A stretch of 64,000 bases of DNA. Source: Heterotrichella gracilis (Eukaryota; Sar; Xanthophyceae; Tribonematales; Xanthonemataceae). Positions 35,068 through 46,867 of the stretch are shown piece after piece. Position 1 is the first letter of the stretch, and every line of letters starts with the position of its first letter. The notes beneath the pieces are model-generated. The model was not told where the DNA came from and ran no database searches. It saw only the letters and a list, made by a program, of their open reading frames with translations. The stretch is from positions 62,001-126,000 of the forward strand of contig JAULBX010027385.1 of assembly GCA_032358255.1 (NCBI GenBank). Reading direction: 5' to 3'. The translations under genes were made by a program, and so were the position numbers.

Positions 35068-36376
35068 AGAGATTTCCGCTTCAAACCAGCGTCAAGCACA
35101 ACTGGTAAACGATCTTGGGGCAGCGGATGGCCCCCCAATAAGCATGCATCAATGCATGCATCAATTTTGGACGTCTCCAGCTGCATGCAACGAAGCGCTG
35201 TCGGTGCTCATGTGTAAGTCACTGTCAAAGATTGCAGCCTGGCAGGTCATCTGTTCTCTGCCCCCGAGGAGGCTACCTATTGTAGTCCTTGGGGACACTT
35301 TGCCATGCGATGGCTGCAGTTTTGCTTTGCTGGGATCACTGGGGTCCCGGTCACTTGGATCGCCACGATCACGACCGCGCGCGAGCATATCTTGCCAAAA
35401 TCTTTGCTGCAAGGGGCTCGTGCAGGCTTGCCACGCCAGTGCGGTACGATGCATGTGCTCTGCTTTTTGGCACTGCAGATTCTATCCACTTTTTCGGGAG
35501 CTGGGAATGACGTCATCGCTTCCTCGACAAGGGGTCCAGCAGCTGTCCAGCTCGCCAGGTCGTCGCGCCAGATATCGTCCAGAGGAGGTGAAAAGCTTGC
35601 CCCCAACTTCTGAAAGCGTGGGTAGAAGGGAAGTTAACGGATCTGAGTGTTTGAGTTTCGTAGGTCAGAGTGCTGTTCTCTTCCCCAAAGCCTTTGGCAA
35701 AGGAGCACCAAGTAGAGTTTGGAACAAGTACGCAAAGGCAGGCGTTCACTGGCACTGGGTTGGGTGGTGCAAGTGCATGGATACACTCCACCTCTCTTTC
35801 AGATGCTTGCCGCATATCCTGATTGTCACGGCTTGAAGGGTGGCTTTCGAGGTTGTTGCTGCTGCCAGGATGCGAGTTTTTGTTGGATCAGCAGCGACAC
35901 ACCCTGAACCGTTCTTTCGTTTCACCATTCAGCTGTCGACAAGCACGAAACAACCCACAACTGCAAACCCAAGTGCTAACCGGCCCTGGACTTCCTGATC
36001 TCGCTATGGCTGACGATCAGCGTTTATACATAACGTGAAGTGGGTCTCAGCAGGTAAGGGCCTGTTGTACCGATGTTTCCATCACGACTCCTGCATGAAG
36101 AGTACAGGAACATGCTAGCAGTTGCAAACAACTACTCACCTATCGCGCTCTGATTCGTCTGCTGTTCACTTGCACAGTCCATGCTGCCGTGCAATTGTGC
36201 CCACTTCGCGTTCTGTATGAGGTGTGCACGCACCGTCTGGTATCCGCCTCTTAACTGCAACGGACACTTGTTGCTGTTGGGTTGCTCCGTGCACCGGTAT
36301 CCACCCCCCGTCCGCTGTGTGTTGCAGCCTCAGTCTCGCCAGAGGGGTTTCCTGTTGGAACCCTCAGGCTGCCATC
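35068..36376. promoter_or_regulatory. Divergent promoter region, NDUFAF7-like / RWP-RK1
   Basis: This 1.3-kb stretch lies between two divergent start codons. A 230-codon open frame at 35144-35836 has very high Cys content and no domain, so I do not call it a gene. The RWP-RK1 5' UTR probably occupies part of the right half. Confidence 0.4.
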
Positions 36377-39300
36377 ATGCATCCTGGCAACGCACCAGCT
36401 GGTGCGCATGTGGATGAGCTACCAAGCTGCCAGCGGCCCCTTCGCGAGGTAAGCCGAAACAGTGCAACCGGCTTTCCACTGCAACCGGCTTTCTAAAGGG
36501 TTGCTTCCACCAAGAGTCTTTTTCTAAAAACACATCCTGTTTTGCGCAGGACCTACCGGACGAGGCTGACCAGTATATGCATGAGGACCATCAGGCTGGT
36601 GAGGACAACTACCGCGCGTACAACGAGCTCCTGGCAAAAACACAGAACACATTTCTTCTGTGGGCAAAGTCAGCGCAAAGGCAAAGTAGCTCACGTTGGC
36701 ACACCAGCATGAACAGAGTCCACGCAACAGAACCCCGCCTACCACCTTCAGCACAGCCTGATTACCCTGGGCCACCCCCCCCACACCAGCTTCACCACAC
36801 CACGCAGTTCGCCCCAGTGCACGCAGCCTTCCAGCCCTACGCCAGGCCAGAGCAGCACCTTGCAGCTGAGGAGCTTGGGCTCGTGCATGGGCCACCCTAT
36901 GGCCCTGGGATACCCCTTCTCGAGCCCACCCCCGAGCAGATTGGAGCTGTCATTGACCACCTCTTGGTCCCATGGCGTGGGTCCCTCCCACAGTCAGCAG
37001 CTGCTGCATCGTACCCATCACTGGAGGGCCTCAAACACCCTGGAGCAGCAGCTGAGCCTCCCACAGACGAGCCAGCCCCCTCCACCGCGGCCCCATCCTC
37101 ATCCACAGCACTGCCCACGCCATGGCACCTCACGTCCTTCCCTAGCATTGGCCTCTTTGAGGGCAACTCGTCCAGCTGGCAGCGCAATGGGGGTGGTCCA
37201 GACACCGAGGCAGACACCTGCCAGTCCATTGGCCGGCAGGCGTTTGAGTTCATGGTTGGCAACATGCTGACAGAGCGCCTGGCGGCGCTGTCCAAACGGG
37301 AGGAGCTGGCGGCAGCAGCGGGCCATGCTGGGCCTGGGGACAGTGCGTGGCAGCACCACCTGTCGGGGGCAGGCTCAGCTGTCTTCCCTCGGGAGGAGGT
37401 GACCAGCGCCAACCATGCCCATGACCAGAAGCGCATGCCCATCCACAGCTCCATCGAGAACTTCATCCACGACCTGCAGCGGGCGCGGGGGGAGCGGCGC
37501 TCTCGTGAAGGGGGGGAGGAGCGGGGGCCAGGCAGCGGGGAGGAGGAGGGGCCTCCAACCGGCACCCACAGGGACTACGACGGGTTCCTGCGCTCCTTCT
37601 TCTCGTCGCTGAGCTCGGAGCCTGGGGTGGGTGCGCAGAACAGCTGCGGGGAGGCAGGCGAGGTGCGGCCGGGGTTCCCCATCCCCGCGCCATCGGCGGA
37701 TGAGGGCACCTGGAATGGGTCACTGGCGCAGTCCCGCAAGTCCATTGACAGCCGGAACACAGGGGACAGCCTTGCAGCCCCGCAGGCATCTACCATCGAC
37801 GCCGCTGACCTGTCAGACTTCTACACAAACGCGGTAAGCGGTATGCTGGCCAAGAACAAGCGGTGCGGGAGCCACCGGACCCACTCCACCAGTTCAGAGC
37901 CAGCGGAGGACCGCAAGCCAGCCAAGCGCCCTAGGACGCACTTCCATGCTATCCACATCGGCGCCATGCCCACGCAGGGCCCTTCCATCCACCCAGGCCA
38001 CCCCCACATGCCCCGTGAGCCAGTCATGGCGTGCTCGGTGTCTTCGCTGCATGGGGGGCGGCCGGGGTTCACGCCGCTTGCCGCACCCCCACTTGCGGGT
38101 GCAGCGGCATACCCAGCTGGGCTGGCGGGCAGCAGGAACACCCTCCCCAAGGGTGTGGATGCGCCACCCAGCACATTTCAGGAGCAGCGGGTGGCCAGCA
38201 TGCTTGGGTCACCAGTGCGTCCCCGCACAGGCTCAGGCCGCAGCACCACCACCCCCAAGCCGTCCAGCAGCGGGAGGGCGGCCAGCGCCCCACCGCCCCC
38301 CGCGCCATCGCCGGTGCGCTCTGCCGCCCCCGGCGTCCCCACGCCGCCCGCCCCGCCCGCGCTGCCCCAGACCAGGATGGCCGAGCCCACCACCACCTGC
38401 ACCACGGGTGGTGTGGGTCCCCCGGAGCCGCCGCGCACCACCAAGCCGCGGTCGGGGTCCCGCAGGCCCCGCCAGATGCCCATGCCCAACCACCTTGCCA
38501 GCCCTGAGGCCGACATGCCGCTGGAGGTGGAGCGCTTGCCCAAGCCCGCTGCTAGGCAGCCCAGGACTGCGTCCCTGGCAGAGATTGTGGAGGGGGCTGC
38601 ACCTGTGCCGGCGGTGCAGCCTTCTAGGGGCGCTGGCGCTGCGGCGGCAGGGCCCCCAGCGGCGGCGGCGGGGCCTCCGGCGGCGGTGGTGGGCCCAGCG
38701 GGGGTCCAAGGCCAAGCCGCGAATGCTGCTGTGAACGCGGTTTTCAACATGACGGTGCAGGACTTTGAGCAGGGCGGGTACTTTGACAGGCAGATTGCGG
38801 TACGTGGCTTGGGCATCTCTGTGCACATGCCCTGTATGTTGTAGGGTTGAGGGTCTGCATATCTGTGTACACATGCCCTCGTATGCTCTAGGGTTTAGGG
38901 TTTGCATGTCTGTGTGTGCATATGGCCTGTATGCAAGCAACGCCCAGTGCATGTGTGCTCATGCGCCCTGCAGCCTGCCCACAAATTTGCTGCTGCAGGC
39001 AAGTTGGGACACAACAATCACATGATGCACACCCATACCTGGCTGCTAAGCTGCTCCCAACCTAGCACACAGCTGGCTCCCCAGCTGGCCGGCGTTAGGC
39101 ACCCGATGCACCCACATTTGCCTCAACCCACCAAGCCCGCCTAACCCCTCCCCCCCAACCCCATGCAGGACGCCGCCACCCTGCTGGGGGTCGGCCAAAC
39201 CACGCTGAAGAAGCGGTGTCGCCAGCTGGCGGTGTGTCGCTGGCCCTTCCGCAAGCTGTGCTCCATCCGCGCGCTCAAGGGGCTGTGCCAAAAGCTGGTT

Positions 39301-40273
39301 GAGTTTGTGGAGGAGACAGAGGACCCCCCCGACCTCACGCTGGGCATCCGCACATACAGCCAGGAGGTGTACGAGCAGCTGGCAACGTATGAGCTGGACA
39401 GGCCATTGGTGAGTACAGTGCAGTGACTTAGTCCGGTACATGTGATGTGGCAGATGAGCACCACGTTACATGTGCATTAGAGGTCTCTTAATGGGGTTGA
39501 TGCCCGCTGCAGTTCCAAAGAACCCTGTTGGCAACATATATGTGCGCACTGGGAGGTAGCCATTAGTGGTAATACTAAGCCATCACCCCTGCCAGGTGCC
39601 ACCTGATTGCCACCTTTGTACTCTGTAATGATTTATATGTAGTGCTGCCACTAGAGTGCCACCTGAATCTGCAAGGAAGTACTTATATTCAAATGAATCA
39701 TCATTCAAATGAATCATCAATAATGATGCGTGTAAATTTCATATTTCTAATTGCAGGTGTACGCTGAGCAGCAGCTCCCCGACTATGCACTGCGCTTCCG
39801 CCAGAAGATGTTTGGCACACGCTGCAGGCTGCGCAAGCGGAAGGGAGGTGAGCATCCTTCTGCACCCGACCAGCTTTGTGCGCATTACAATGTTTGCCTG
39901 GCTGTCAAGCGCTGTGCCACCTGGCTGCTGTGTGGTGCCATGGCATCGGCATACCTTTGCTCTGTGCCGTGCATGAGGTGCTTGCGTGCTGCAGTTGCAG
40001 CTGCTGTTGGTTGCAATACTTGCTTGGCCTGGGCCTGGTTTGACCCTCCCAAAACTCGACTATAACTGCAACAAGAGCCAAGCACCAGCTTGTGCCAACT
40101 GTCAATGGTTTTGAGGGCTGCAACATTATAGCAAAACAGTGAATTTGTTCCTGGTGAGTGACCTCCTGGTACCGTGTCCAGGTGAGAGTAGCGCCTCCAG
40201 CTACGGCGACGCAGCAACCACAAAGAAGCTGGTAGACATTTTGGAGACCATGACAGAGATGATGGATGACTAG
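36377..40273 (+). CDS. RWP-RK domain transcription factor, copy 1
   Basis: Five exons join in phase to 914 residues: 36377-36448, 36550-38799, 39169-39408, 39757-39847 and 40182-40273. RWP-RK proteins are plant and algal DNA-binding regulators of nitrogen response and of egg or gamete identity. The domain spans the exon 2/3 junction: VQDFEQGGYFDRQIADAATL, then LGVGQTTLKKRCRQL, then RWPFRK (about 798-803) in place of the usual RWPYRK. A long disordered, Pro/Ala/Gly-rich N-terminal region contains no PB1 or GAF domain that I can see, so it is not an NLP. Downstream lies a basic block, RFRQKMFGTRCRLRKRK, and an acidic tail (LVDILETMTEMMDD), both shared with the neighbouring copy. The exon 1 ATG at 36377 is chosen because exon 2 continues its frame across a GTAAGC donor. 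Nuclear location is inferred. Confidence 0.93.
38813..38936 (+). repeat. ~50-bp tandem units in RWP-RK1 intron 2
   Basis: Three diverged units built on a CATGTCTGTGTGCACATGCCCTGTATG-like sequence are separated by TAGGGTTTAGGG motifs. They start within 15 nt of the exon 2 donor. Confidence 0.75.
39687..39718. repeat. 16-bp tandem repeat in RWP-RK1 intron 3
   Basis: ATTCAAATGAATCATC occurs twice head to tail. Confidence 0.9.
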
Positions 40274-42627
40274 CAGGGTTAACCCACATGGCCCGCCAAC
40301 TGGCAGACAGATGGGCAGCGACGGCGCCAGTTGGCTGCGCTGTGCTGGGTGGTTTATGCAGCTGCTGTGACTTGCTGCGAGGGGTGGGAGGGGGAAGGAC
40401 GCGTGGTACTACCACTTGAGACACTGACTTGAGGTTGAGGAACGGTTGGTTTCCATGGTGGAGTAGTTGTTTCGTTGTATATTATGCAAAAATAGTTGTA
40501 TTCAAAGAAAAAATACCCAACTATCGCCTGGGGTTTTGCTTCTCTTACTTCTTTAGTTGTATGCCTTTTCTTTCACTATGTTTGCACCTGCTGGCAACCG
40601 TTTTGAACGGGTTTCTCTCCTGTCAAACCAGCAGAGATCAATACCCTGCATACCCGGTGTTTACATAACCATAATTTATTCAATTCTCTGGTCTGCAGAG
40701 CCCTTATTGTGATGAATAAACGTCCTAGCCAAGTATTGAACTTGTGCACAAACAGATGCGTGCTTGTGGTTATGAGCAACTAGTCTAGCTGCAGGATGGT
40801 GTCGCAGTTGTAATCCCGGGTAGTTGACTTGTCTAGACGTTGTATGCTCAAGCCCACAGTGCTTTGTAAGGTCAGCCCTTCCTGTCCTACTGCGGTGTCT
40901 TTTCGTATGTCGGTATATTAGTGTGATGCAGTGGGAGTGATGGTTGGGAGGACAAGGTCAGCTTTGTTTGGGAGGACAAGGTCAGCTTGTAGCAATAGGT
41001 CTTGGAGGAAACAGCGAGTGTTTCAACAGCCACTGTGACAACCATATGGAGCCCCTGTAGGGTAGGGAACTAGTGCCAGGACGCCCCTTAGTGCAGGTCA
41101 GCTTTGCTGCTAGTTGACAGACATGAAGGTTTGGAAGTCAGTGACGAGAGGCGGTGATGGTTGTTGGAACCAGGTTGAGAGGAGGTATATATCAGTGCCC
41201 CCTGTACTGTAGAATCACTGTTGGTGAGCTGTTAAAAGTTGATGACTATTAGTTGATGACTGGCCGTTGCGACTATTGTGCACTAGGCACTTTGGGTGCA
41301 CTGGGGCATCATGATGCATCACGCAATATGGCTTGTGCAACTGGGGGCAAAATCTGTCCTGTGACATAACTATCAACCATCAGAAAACTTCTTACTGTTG
41401 GGTAGGATGTACAGCGGCAGATGGAAACAGTGGCAACCCTCTGCGGCGTCCCTTTATGCACCCTGGACTGGTGAGGACACCCCGCCCCACTGGAAGTTAT
41501 GTCCAAGGCACAGCTGGTGCAGCGCTTGTATTGACACTGTCCCTGAGGGTGGTGTACACCATGAAAGCCAAGAAGACGCGTTCTGCAGGTGCAGTGCAGT
41601 GCAGGTGCAGGTGTTTCAAGAGAGTGCTTCCAAAGCTAGCAGGGCCAGGGCCTTCCAATAGGTTCTGAGACCCCATGACCCCACTAGAGACCTGTGCACA
41701 GGATACAGGAACTAGTTCAGAAGTGTGGGGGTGGCACTTACTTCCAGCCAGAGCACCCGTTAGCCAAACAGAAGCCTATCACTACAAGCCAGCACCAATA
41801 ACAGTGCTGCAGTTGACTAGGCCACACAGCTGTACCACTCATCAGGTGCCAGCACTGTTGTCAGCCCCATCCAAACCCAGCACCCAGGACAGCGTGGGCA
41901 GACGTTCCACTGACAACCAGATCCATCTGAGGTCCAGCACTGGCAGTGACCTACAGCTTTACAACTGAATTGGACCTAGAACTAGCCCATTAGTAACTGG
42001 GATAGCCAACATAAAAGTCAGGAGTCTCAGGAGTCACCCTAGAGCCAGCTAGCGAGGATTACCTTATCACCCGGTGCCTGTACCTCAGAAGTTGACGTGA
42101 TGTAACACTGTACACCAGGCTGGCACAGCTTGTTTGTCCAGAATTCGGCAGTACGTTACAAAATTCAGTACTGATACACCGAATCGTCATTTACTACAAG
42201 TGCGCCTGTGTGACGCGTGCAAAGTCGCTCGGACGCCCTTCCTCTTGTAAGCCGTCTGGGTGGCCTCGACTTCTCACTGTTGCAGACGCAGCCACGCACC
42301 TATTGAGCCTGCATCTAAACGGTTCGATTGGGCAAAGCTGTGAGCATAGTTTCCTGCACGAAACTATCCCCCTCGTATCCCGTATTCTGCGCAACCACAC
42401 CGCTTCCTCGACTTAGTACAGTTGTTTTTGGCAAAACCTTGGGTACCTACCTCAAGGCAAAAAGCAAGCGGGCGGACCTTAAATTACGCTCCTCTTGAAT
42501 AGATCTCTTCTCGTGTAGGCGTACGGTTCGGTTGGTGCCTGGTCCATGCCCATGAACGGCCTTCGTCTGCCAGCCCAGCTGCACCACCATTCTGCCAACA
42601 GGCAGTAGCCAGGGCGACGGGATCTAA
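40274..42627. other. Intergenic region between the two RWP-RK genes
   Basis: No coding exon is supported over 2.35 kb. It includes a 24-bp-period direct repeat (GGGAGGACAAGGTCAGCTT at 40946 and 40970). The right part should hold the promoter of RWP-RK copy 2. No transposon ends were recognised. Confidence 0.5.
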
Positions 42628-45600
42628 ATGTGGGGAGGTTTTGCTCCAGAGGCTGTCCACATGGGTCCTCCACCAGAAGGGCACGGTGGTAGTGGCAGCA
42701 GGGCGGGCGTCGAGAGGGAGTTGGTTGCACGGTTCACGGCGTCGTATGGGCAGCAGCATCCCTTGGGGCTCCCTGTCCCTTACTCAGCCGGCGTGGGTAC
42801 GAGCCAGGAGCGAAGCCATCTCGGAAACAGCTTCGGCGGCCGATCGGCAAGAAACGATCGCGAGGAATACCAGCGGCCGTCGTCTCTCCAGGACACCACG
42901 AAGAGCCTGGTGCGTGCCCTTGTTTTGGTTGACGCCTCGTATCCGTACCTCCAAAAGCGCCCACACACCTCTTCGCCTTGTGCCTGCCTTGTCACACTCG
43001 AGATGGTGCCCTGCAATGGCCAGCCCCTGCTTCACAGACCAGTTTGCTGCACAGCACACGCCGTGCATGGCGTGCACCGTGTGTTTGCTCCTCAGTTTTG
43101 ACAGCTTGCTGCGTTGCTTCACAATGGCTGACCGAATCATCGACCTTTGAGCCAGCGACGTCACGCTATGTCGAATCAGCAATTCACCGGTTCATGCACA
43201 CTAGTGGCCAACGGGTCTCCTGTACCTGATTCTCCACCTGACGCCCCTCCCACCCTACGCAGCTGGAGCTGTTCGCCAAGCAGAACCGGCTGCTGATGGA
43301 TATGATGGGGTCCACGACAAGCCAGGAGCCAGCCACGTTACAAAGCATGCTCAGCCACCAAGAAGCTCTCTGCAAGGCAGCCAAGTCCCTCATGACCCTG
43401 ACCTCGCAAGGGGAAGCCCCGCACCCGGCACCCACCCCCAGCGAGCCCCCGCCGCCCTACCGCAGGCAGATGCCGTCCAGCGGGGGCCAGATGCCGCCCG
43501 GGCCTCCCGAATTCCACACCCACCCAGGCCGTGTAGCTGAACAGGCAAACCACTATGGGGCGCTGCAGCACCACCTGCAAATCCCACAAGACGCCCGCCA
43601 CTCCCCCTACCACACCCTTGACCCCACCAGCGACCAATCCTCCGTCCAGGCAGCCCTGCACGCCTTCAGCAGCGCAATGCAGCGCCCCAGGGGCGCCACC
43701 CCAGGCGGCCCCCCAGACCACAACCACTTTCAGCAGGGCTCCCACAGCAGCAGCCAGACGGCGCACCGCTCCCCCTCCCCCACCCCCTCCCACCCCTCCC
43801 ACCCAAGCGGCCTCTCGGAGCGCTTCCAGCAGGACCTAGCAGCCCTGCGTGACCTGAGGGCAGCCAGCAGTTTTGTGCCCCGCTCAGCCTTCACCCAAAC
43901 AGGCGCGGCAGAGGCCACCCGGGCGCGCCAATCCATCGAAGCCATCCTGCGGGAGTCCCTCCAGCAGGGCTCCATGGACAGGCTGGGGGCGCAGGAGGCC
44001 GCTGGGCGGGCAGCCACAAATGCCACCCTGGCGGAGCTCCACCGGCGGGCCGGGCCCACCGACGTCTCCCAGCAGAGCGTGTCGGGGGGTTTCATTGTTG
44101 ATAAAGCCACAGGGGGCGTGGTGGACAGCGGCGCCAACATGCTGTACTCGGTGCGGGAGGCTCCACTCAAGCAGGACAGCCTGACCGCGCCCAAGATGTG
44201 CCAGCTGTTCAGCGGCAGCGACATCGAGAGCTCCTACAGCCACGCCCTGCAGCAGTTCTCGCTCAAGCTGCGCAGGAGCGGGTCCAAGGAGGAGCTGGAG
44301 AAGGAGGGAGGAGGGGAGGGCGCGCACCGTCAGGCGCCCGCCAGCTCCCCCACCCACGCCTCCAAGCGCGTGGAGCAGTACAACGCCATCAAGCGCAGCG
44401 CATCGCTCAGCAACCCCGCGGGCCCATCCCACCCCGCCGACTGGCGCAGCGCCTCGCCGCGGGGCGACGCCTCGGCCTTCCAGCGCAGCCTCTCCATGCT
44501 GGTGGACGAGCGCGGCTCCCTCCACATCGAGCGCAATTGCAATGCTCCCGCCGGGCGCTCGCCGGAGGCGGCGCCAGCCGGCGCCCGCGATCAGGACCAG
44601 GAGGCGGCAGCGGCATGCAGGGCGGGCTACCCCGCCCTGCAGGCGCAGTGCACGCCGCGCGGCGCGGATAGGGAGCGCTTGGGGGGAAGCGCCCGCGCCG
44701 GCATTTTGGCGCAGCCTTCGCGCTATTCTCCGCAGCACCACCCTCGCCACGCGCACCACCACCCCTACCCGCTGCACCACCCGCGCAGCGCCGCCTACTC
44801 TGCACTGCCGCCTGAGCGCGAGCCGCCACAGGGCATGGACGCGCTTTCTCGCCTGGCTGCATTGGCGGAGGAGGCGGAGCGCAGCATGTCTGAGCAGCTG
44901 GCGCAGGTGGACCGGGGCACGGGGCGCGAGTGGGATTCACGCCTTGCGAAGGAGCCGGTGAGTGCACCACTTGTGCGGTATAATGCTTGAATATATATAC
45001 ATGACCAGGGTTAGTCATAGTGTTATGTTATAAGGTAACGATGATGCGCAACTGACATTGTTCTCCAGTAAAATATCCTGTGTTGGGGGAAATTTTTGTT
45101 GTCATTATATCTTCCAAATACACATGCAAAAGGTTTTACTATCAGAAGACCACCAGTCAATCTCAGTCAGCTACCAGATGCCCCCACTTGCGCCCCCGCC
45201 ACGCGCATCTGCATGTTGCACCATAACTGCCTACCTGCACCATCCCGCCGCTTCACCCCCCACCCCCCCACCCGCAGAAGGCACCCTCTCCAGACAGCGG
45301 CACGCAGCCCCTGTACAGGCTCATCGAGGGGCTGCGGTCAGTGGGGCCAAGCAGCGCATCCCCTCCAACCGCCATCCCGCCGCCCGTTGATTACCGCTCC
45401 AACCCCCTTAAGCGTGGCGCCGAGGCGATGGATGCGGCGCCCCCCTCCTCCTCCTCGCCCCCTGGCAGCGGCGCCCCGCTGCGCGCCTCTGAGCTGACGG
45501 TGGAGTACCTGGAGCAGGGGGGGTTCTTCGACATGCCCATCACGGTACGTGCCCGGTCGACCCAAAACCCTACAGCTCAAACCCTAAACCCTAAATTGCT

Positions 45601-46867
45601 CTGGGGGGGGTTTGACGTGCCCATCACCGGTCCTCCCTAAACCCTAAGCAAGGGTATTTAGATAATAGTAACGCATCATAATAGTAATGCTTCCAGTGAA
45701 CATCCAGACAGCCTGCCCCCCCTCCTCTGCGCGCACCCTCCACCCCCTGCCAGCACCCCCTTACCCCCCTCCTCACCCCCCACCCCACTCCCCGCAGGAG
45801 GCCGCCCTGAAGCTGCAGATCGCCCAGACCACTGTCAAGAAGGTGTGCCGCAAGCTGCGCGTGGCGCGCTGGCCCTTCCGCAAGCGCAAGTCCATCGAGA
45901 CCCTCCACCTGCTGTGCGACCGGATCATGGAGTACGTGGATGCGCTGCCTGAACGGGACCGCACCGAGTTCATGATTGCGCTGCACAAGGACTGCGCCAC
46001 CATGGTGTTGCTGCTGCTGGAGTACTGCAAGGACAAGGAGAAGGTGGGGGCAGGAGGGTAGGGTTTAGGGTTTTTGTACGACTGTTTAGGGGGGTCTGCA
46101 AGCAAGGTGCAAGGATGGGGAGAAGGCGGATGTCTTTTGGTGTTGAGGGTTTTGTTGTGCATCAACATTGTGCTGCTGGGGCCATTGTGTAGGTGGGCAA
46201 CCTGCAGCTGTTTAGGGTTTAGGGTTTAGGGTTTTGAGCTAGGGTTTGCCATTGTGTAGGTGGGCAACCTGCAGCCGCAGCTGATTGCGCTCCCTTTAGG
46301 GCATGTCACTTGGCTCGCATTCCCTGCACCCTCCCCCCTCCCCCTCCCGTGCCCCTAACCCCCCCTCCCCTCCCCCCTCCAGCTGTACGGCGACCCCTCC
46401 ATGCCTGACGAGGTGCTCAAGTTCAGGCAGCGCATGTTTGGCACCAGGTGCAGGCTGCGCAAGCGGCGCAAGAACGTGACAGGTGGGTGGGGTGGTTGTA
46501 GGGTTTTGGGCTAGGGTTTGGCACGCTGTGCAGGCGGCGCGAGGACATGGCATGTGTGTGGGTGAGGCGGGAATTGCACCCTGTATCACCCTGTGATATA
46601 GGGTTTGCGCTGCACCCCACACAGCAAGGGCAGTGCGCACTCTGATTGTGTGCCAAACCCTAGCCTAGGCTTTGGCTGATGTACCATGGTACTCTGCGTT
46701 GTCTTAGACCCTTGAGGGCAGGTGAAGGGCACGGTGGGGATCCCTGTTGCCATGCGTGCTCATGTGAGGTTGGTGCCTGTGCAGGCGAGGTGTCGGCGGC
46801 CGAGTCGAGTGCCAATTCCGGGCTCCTGGTCATCCTGGAGAGCATGTGCGAGCTCATGGAGGAGTAA
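42628..46867 (+). CDS. RWP-RK domain transcription factor, copy 2 (tandem paralog)
   Basis: Six exons join in phase to 890 residues: 42628-42909, 43263-44957, 45278-45544, 45798-46043, 46383-46482 and 46785-46867. The RWP-RK domain again spans an exon junction: VEYLEQGGFFDMPITEAALK, then QIAQTTVKKVCRKL, then RWPFRK (about 772-777). The same C-terminal architecture follows as in copy 1: a basic RFRQRMFGTRCRLRKRR block split from an acidic LLVILESMCELMEE tail by a phase-1 intron. The N-terminal ~740 residues are disordered, Pro/Ser/His-rich and not alignable by eye to copy 1, so only the C-terminal part is conserved. The matching intron positions (domain split, last two junctions) point to an old tandem duplication. 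Introns 3, 4 and 5 contain exon-edge echoes or duplicated TTTAGGG-containing segments. Confidence 0.93.
45600..45640 (+). repeat. Echo of the RWP-RK2 exon 3 end
   Basis: GTTTGACGTGCCCATCACCG near 45609 copies the true exon end GTTCTTCGACATGCCCATCACG at 45523-45544, about 80 bp downstream. Two CCCTAAACCCTAAA-type runs lie between. Confidence 0.82.
46185..46278 (+). repeat. Duplicated segment with TTTAGGG run in RWP-RK2 intron 4
   Basis: TTGTGTAGGTGGGCAACCTG is present near 46185 and again near 46253. The gap contains TTTAGGGTTTAGGGTTTAGGG. Confidence 0.9.
46516..46556 (+). repeat. Echo of the RWP-RK2 exon 5 end
   Basis: A degenerate copy of the exon 5 3' part (true 46438-46492, coding FGTRCRLRKRR) lies about 78 bp downstream in intron 5, after a TAGGGTTTTGGGCTAGGG segment. 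Confidence 0.75.

Noticed and set aside
35144-35836. 230-codon open frame on the plus strand
   Set aside because: Very high Cys and Trp content, no domain, no splice partner, and overlapping open frames on the other strand. Probably chance within a promoter/5' UTR region.
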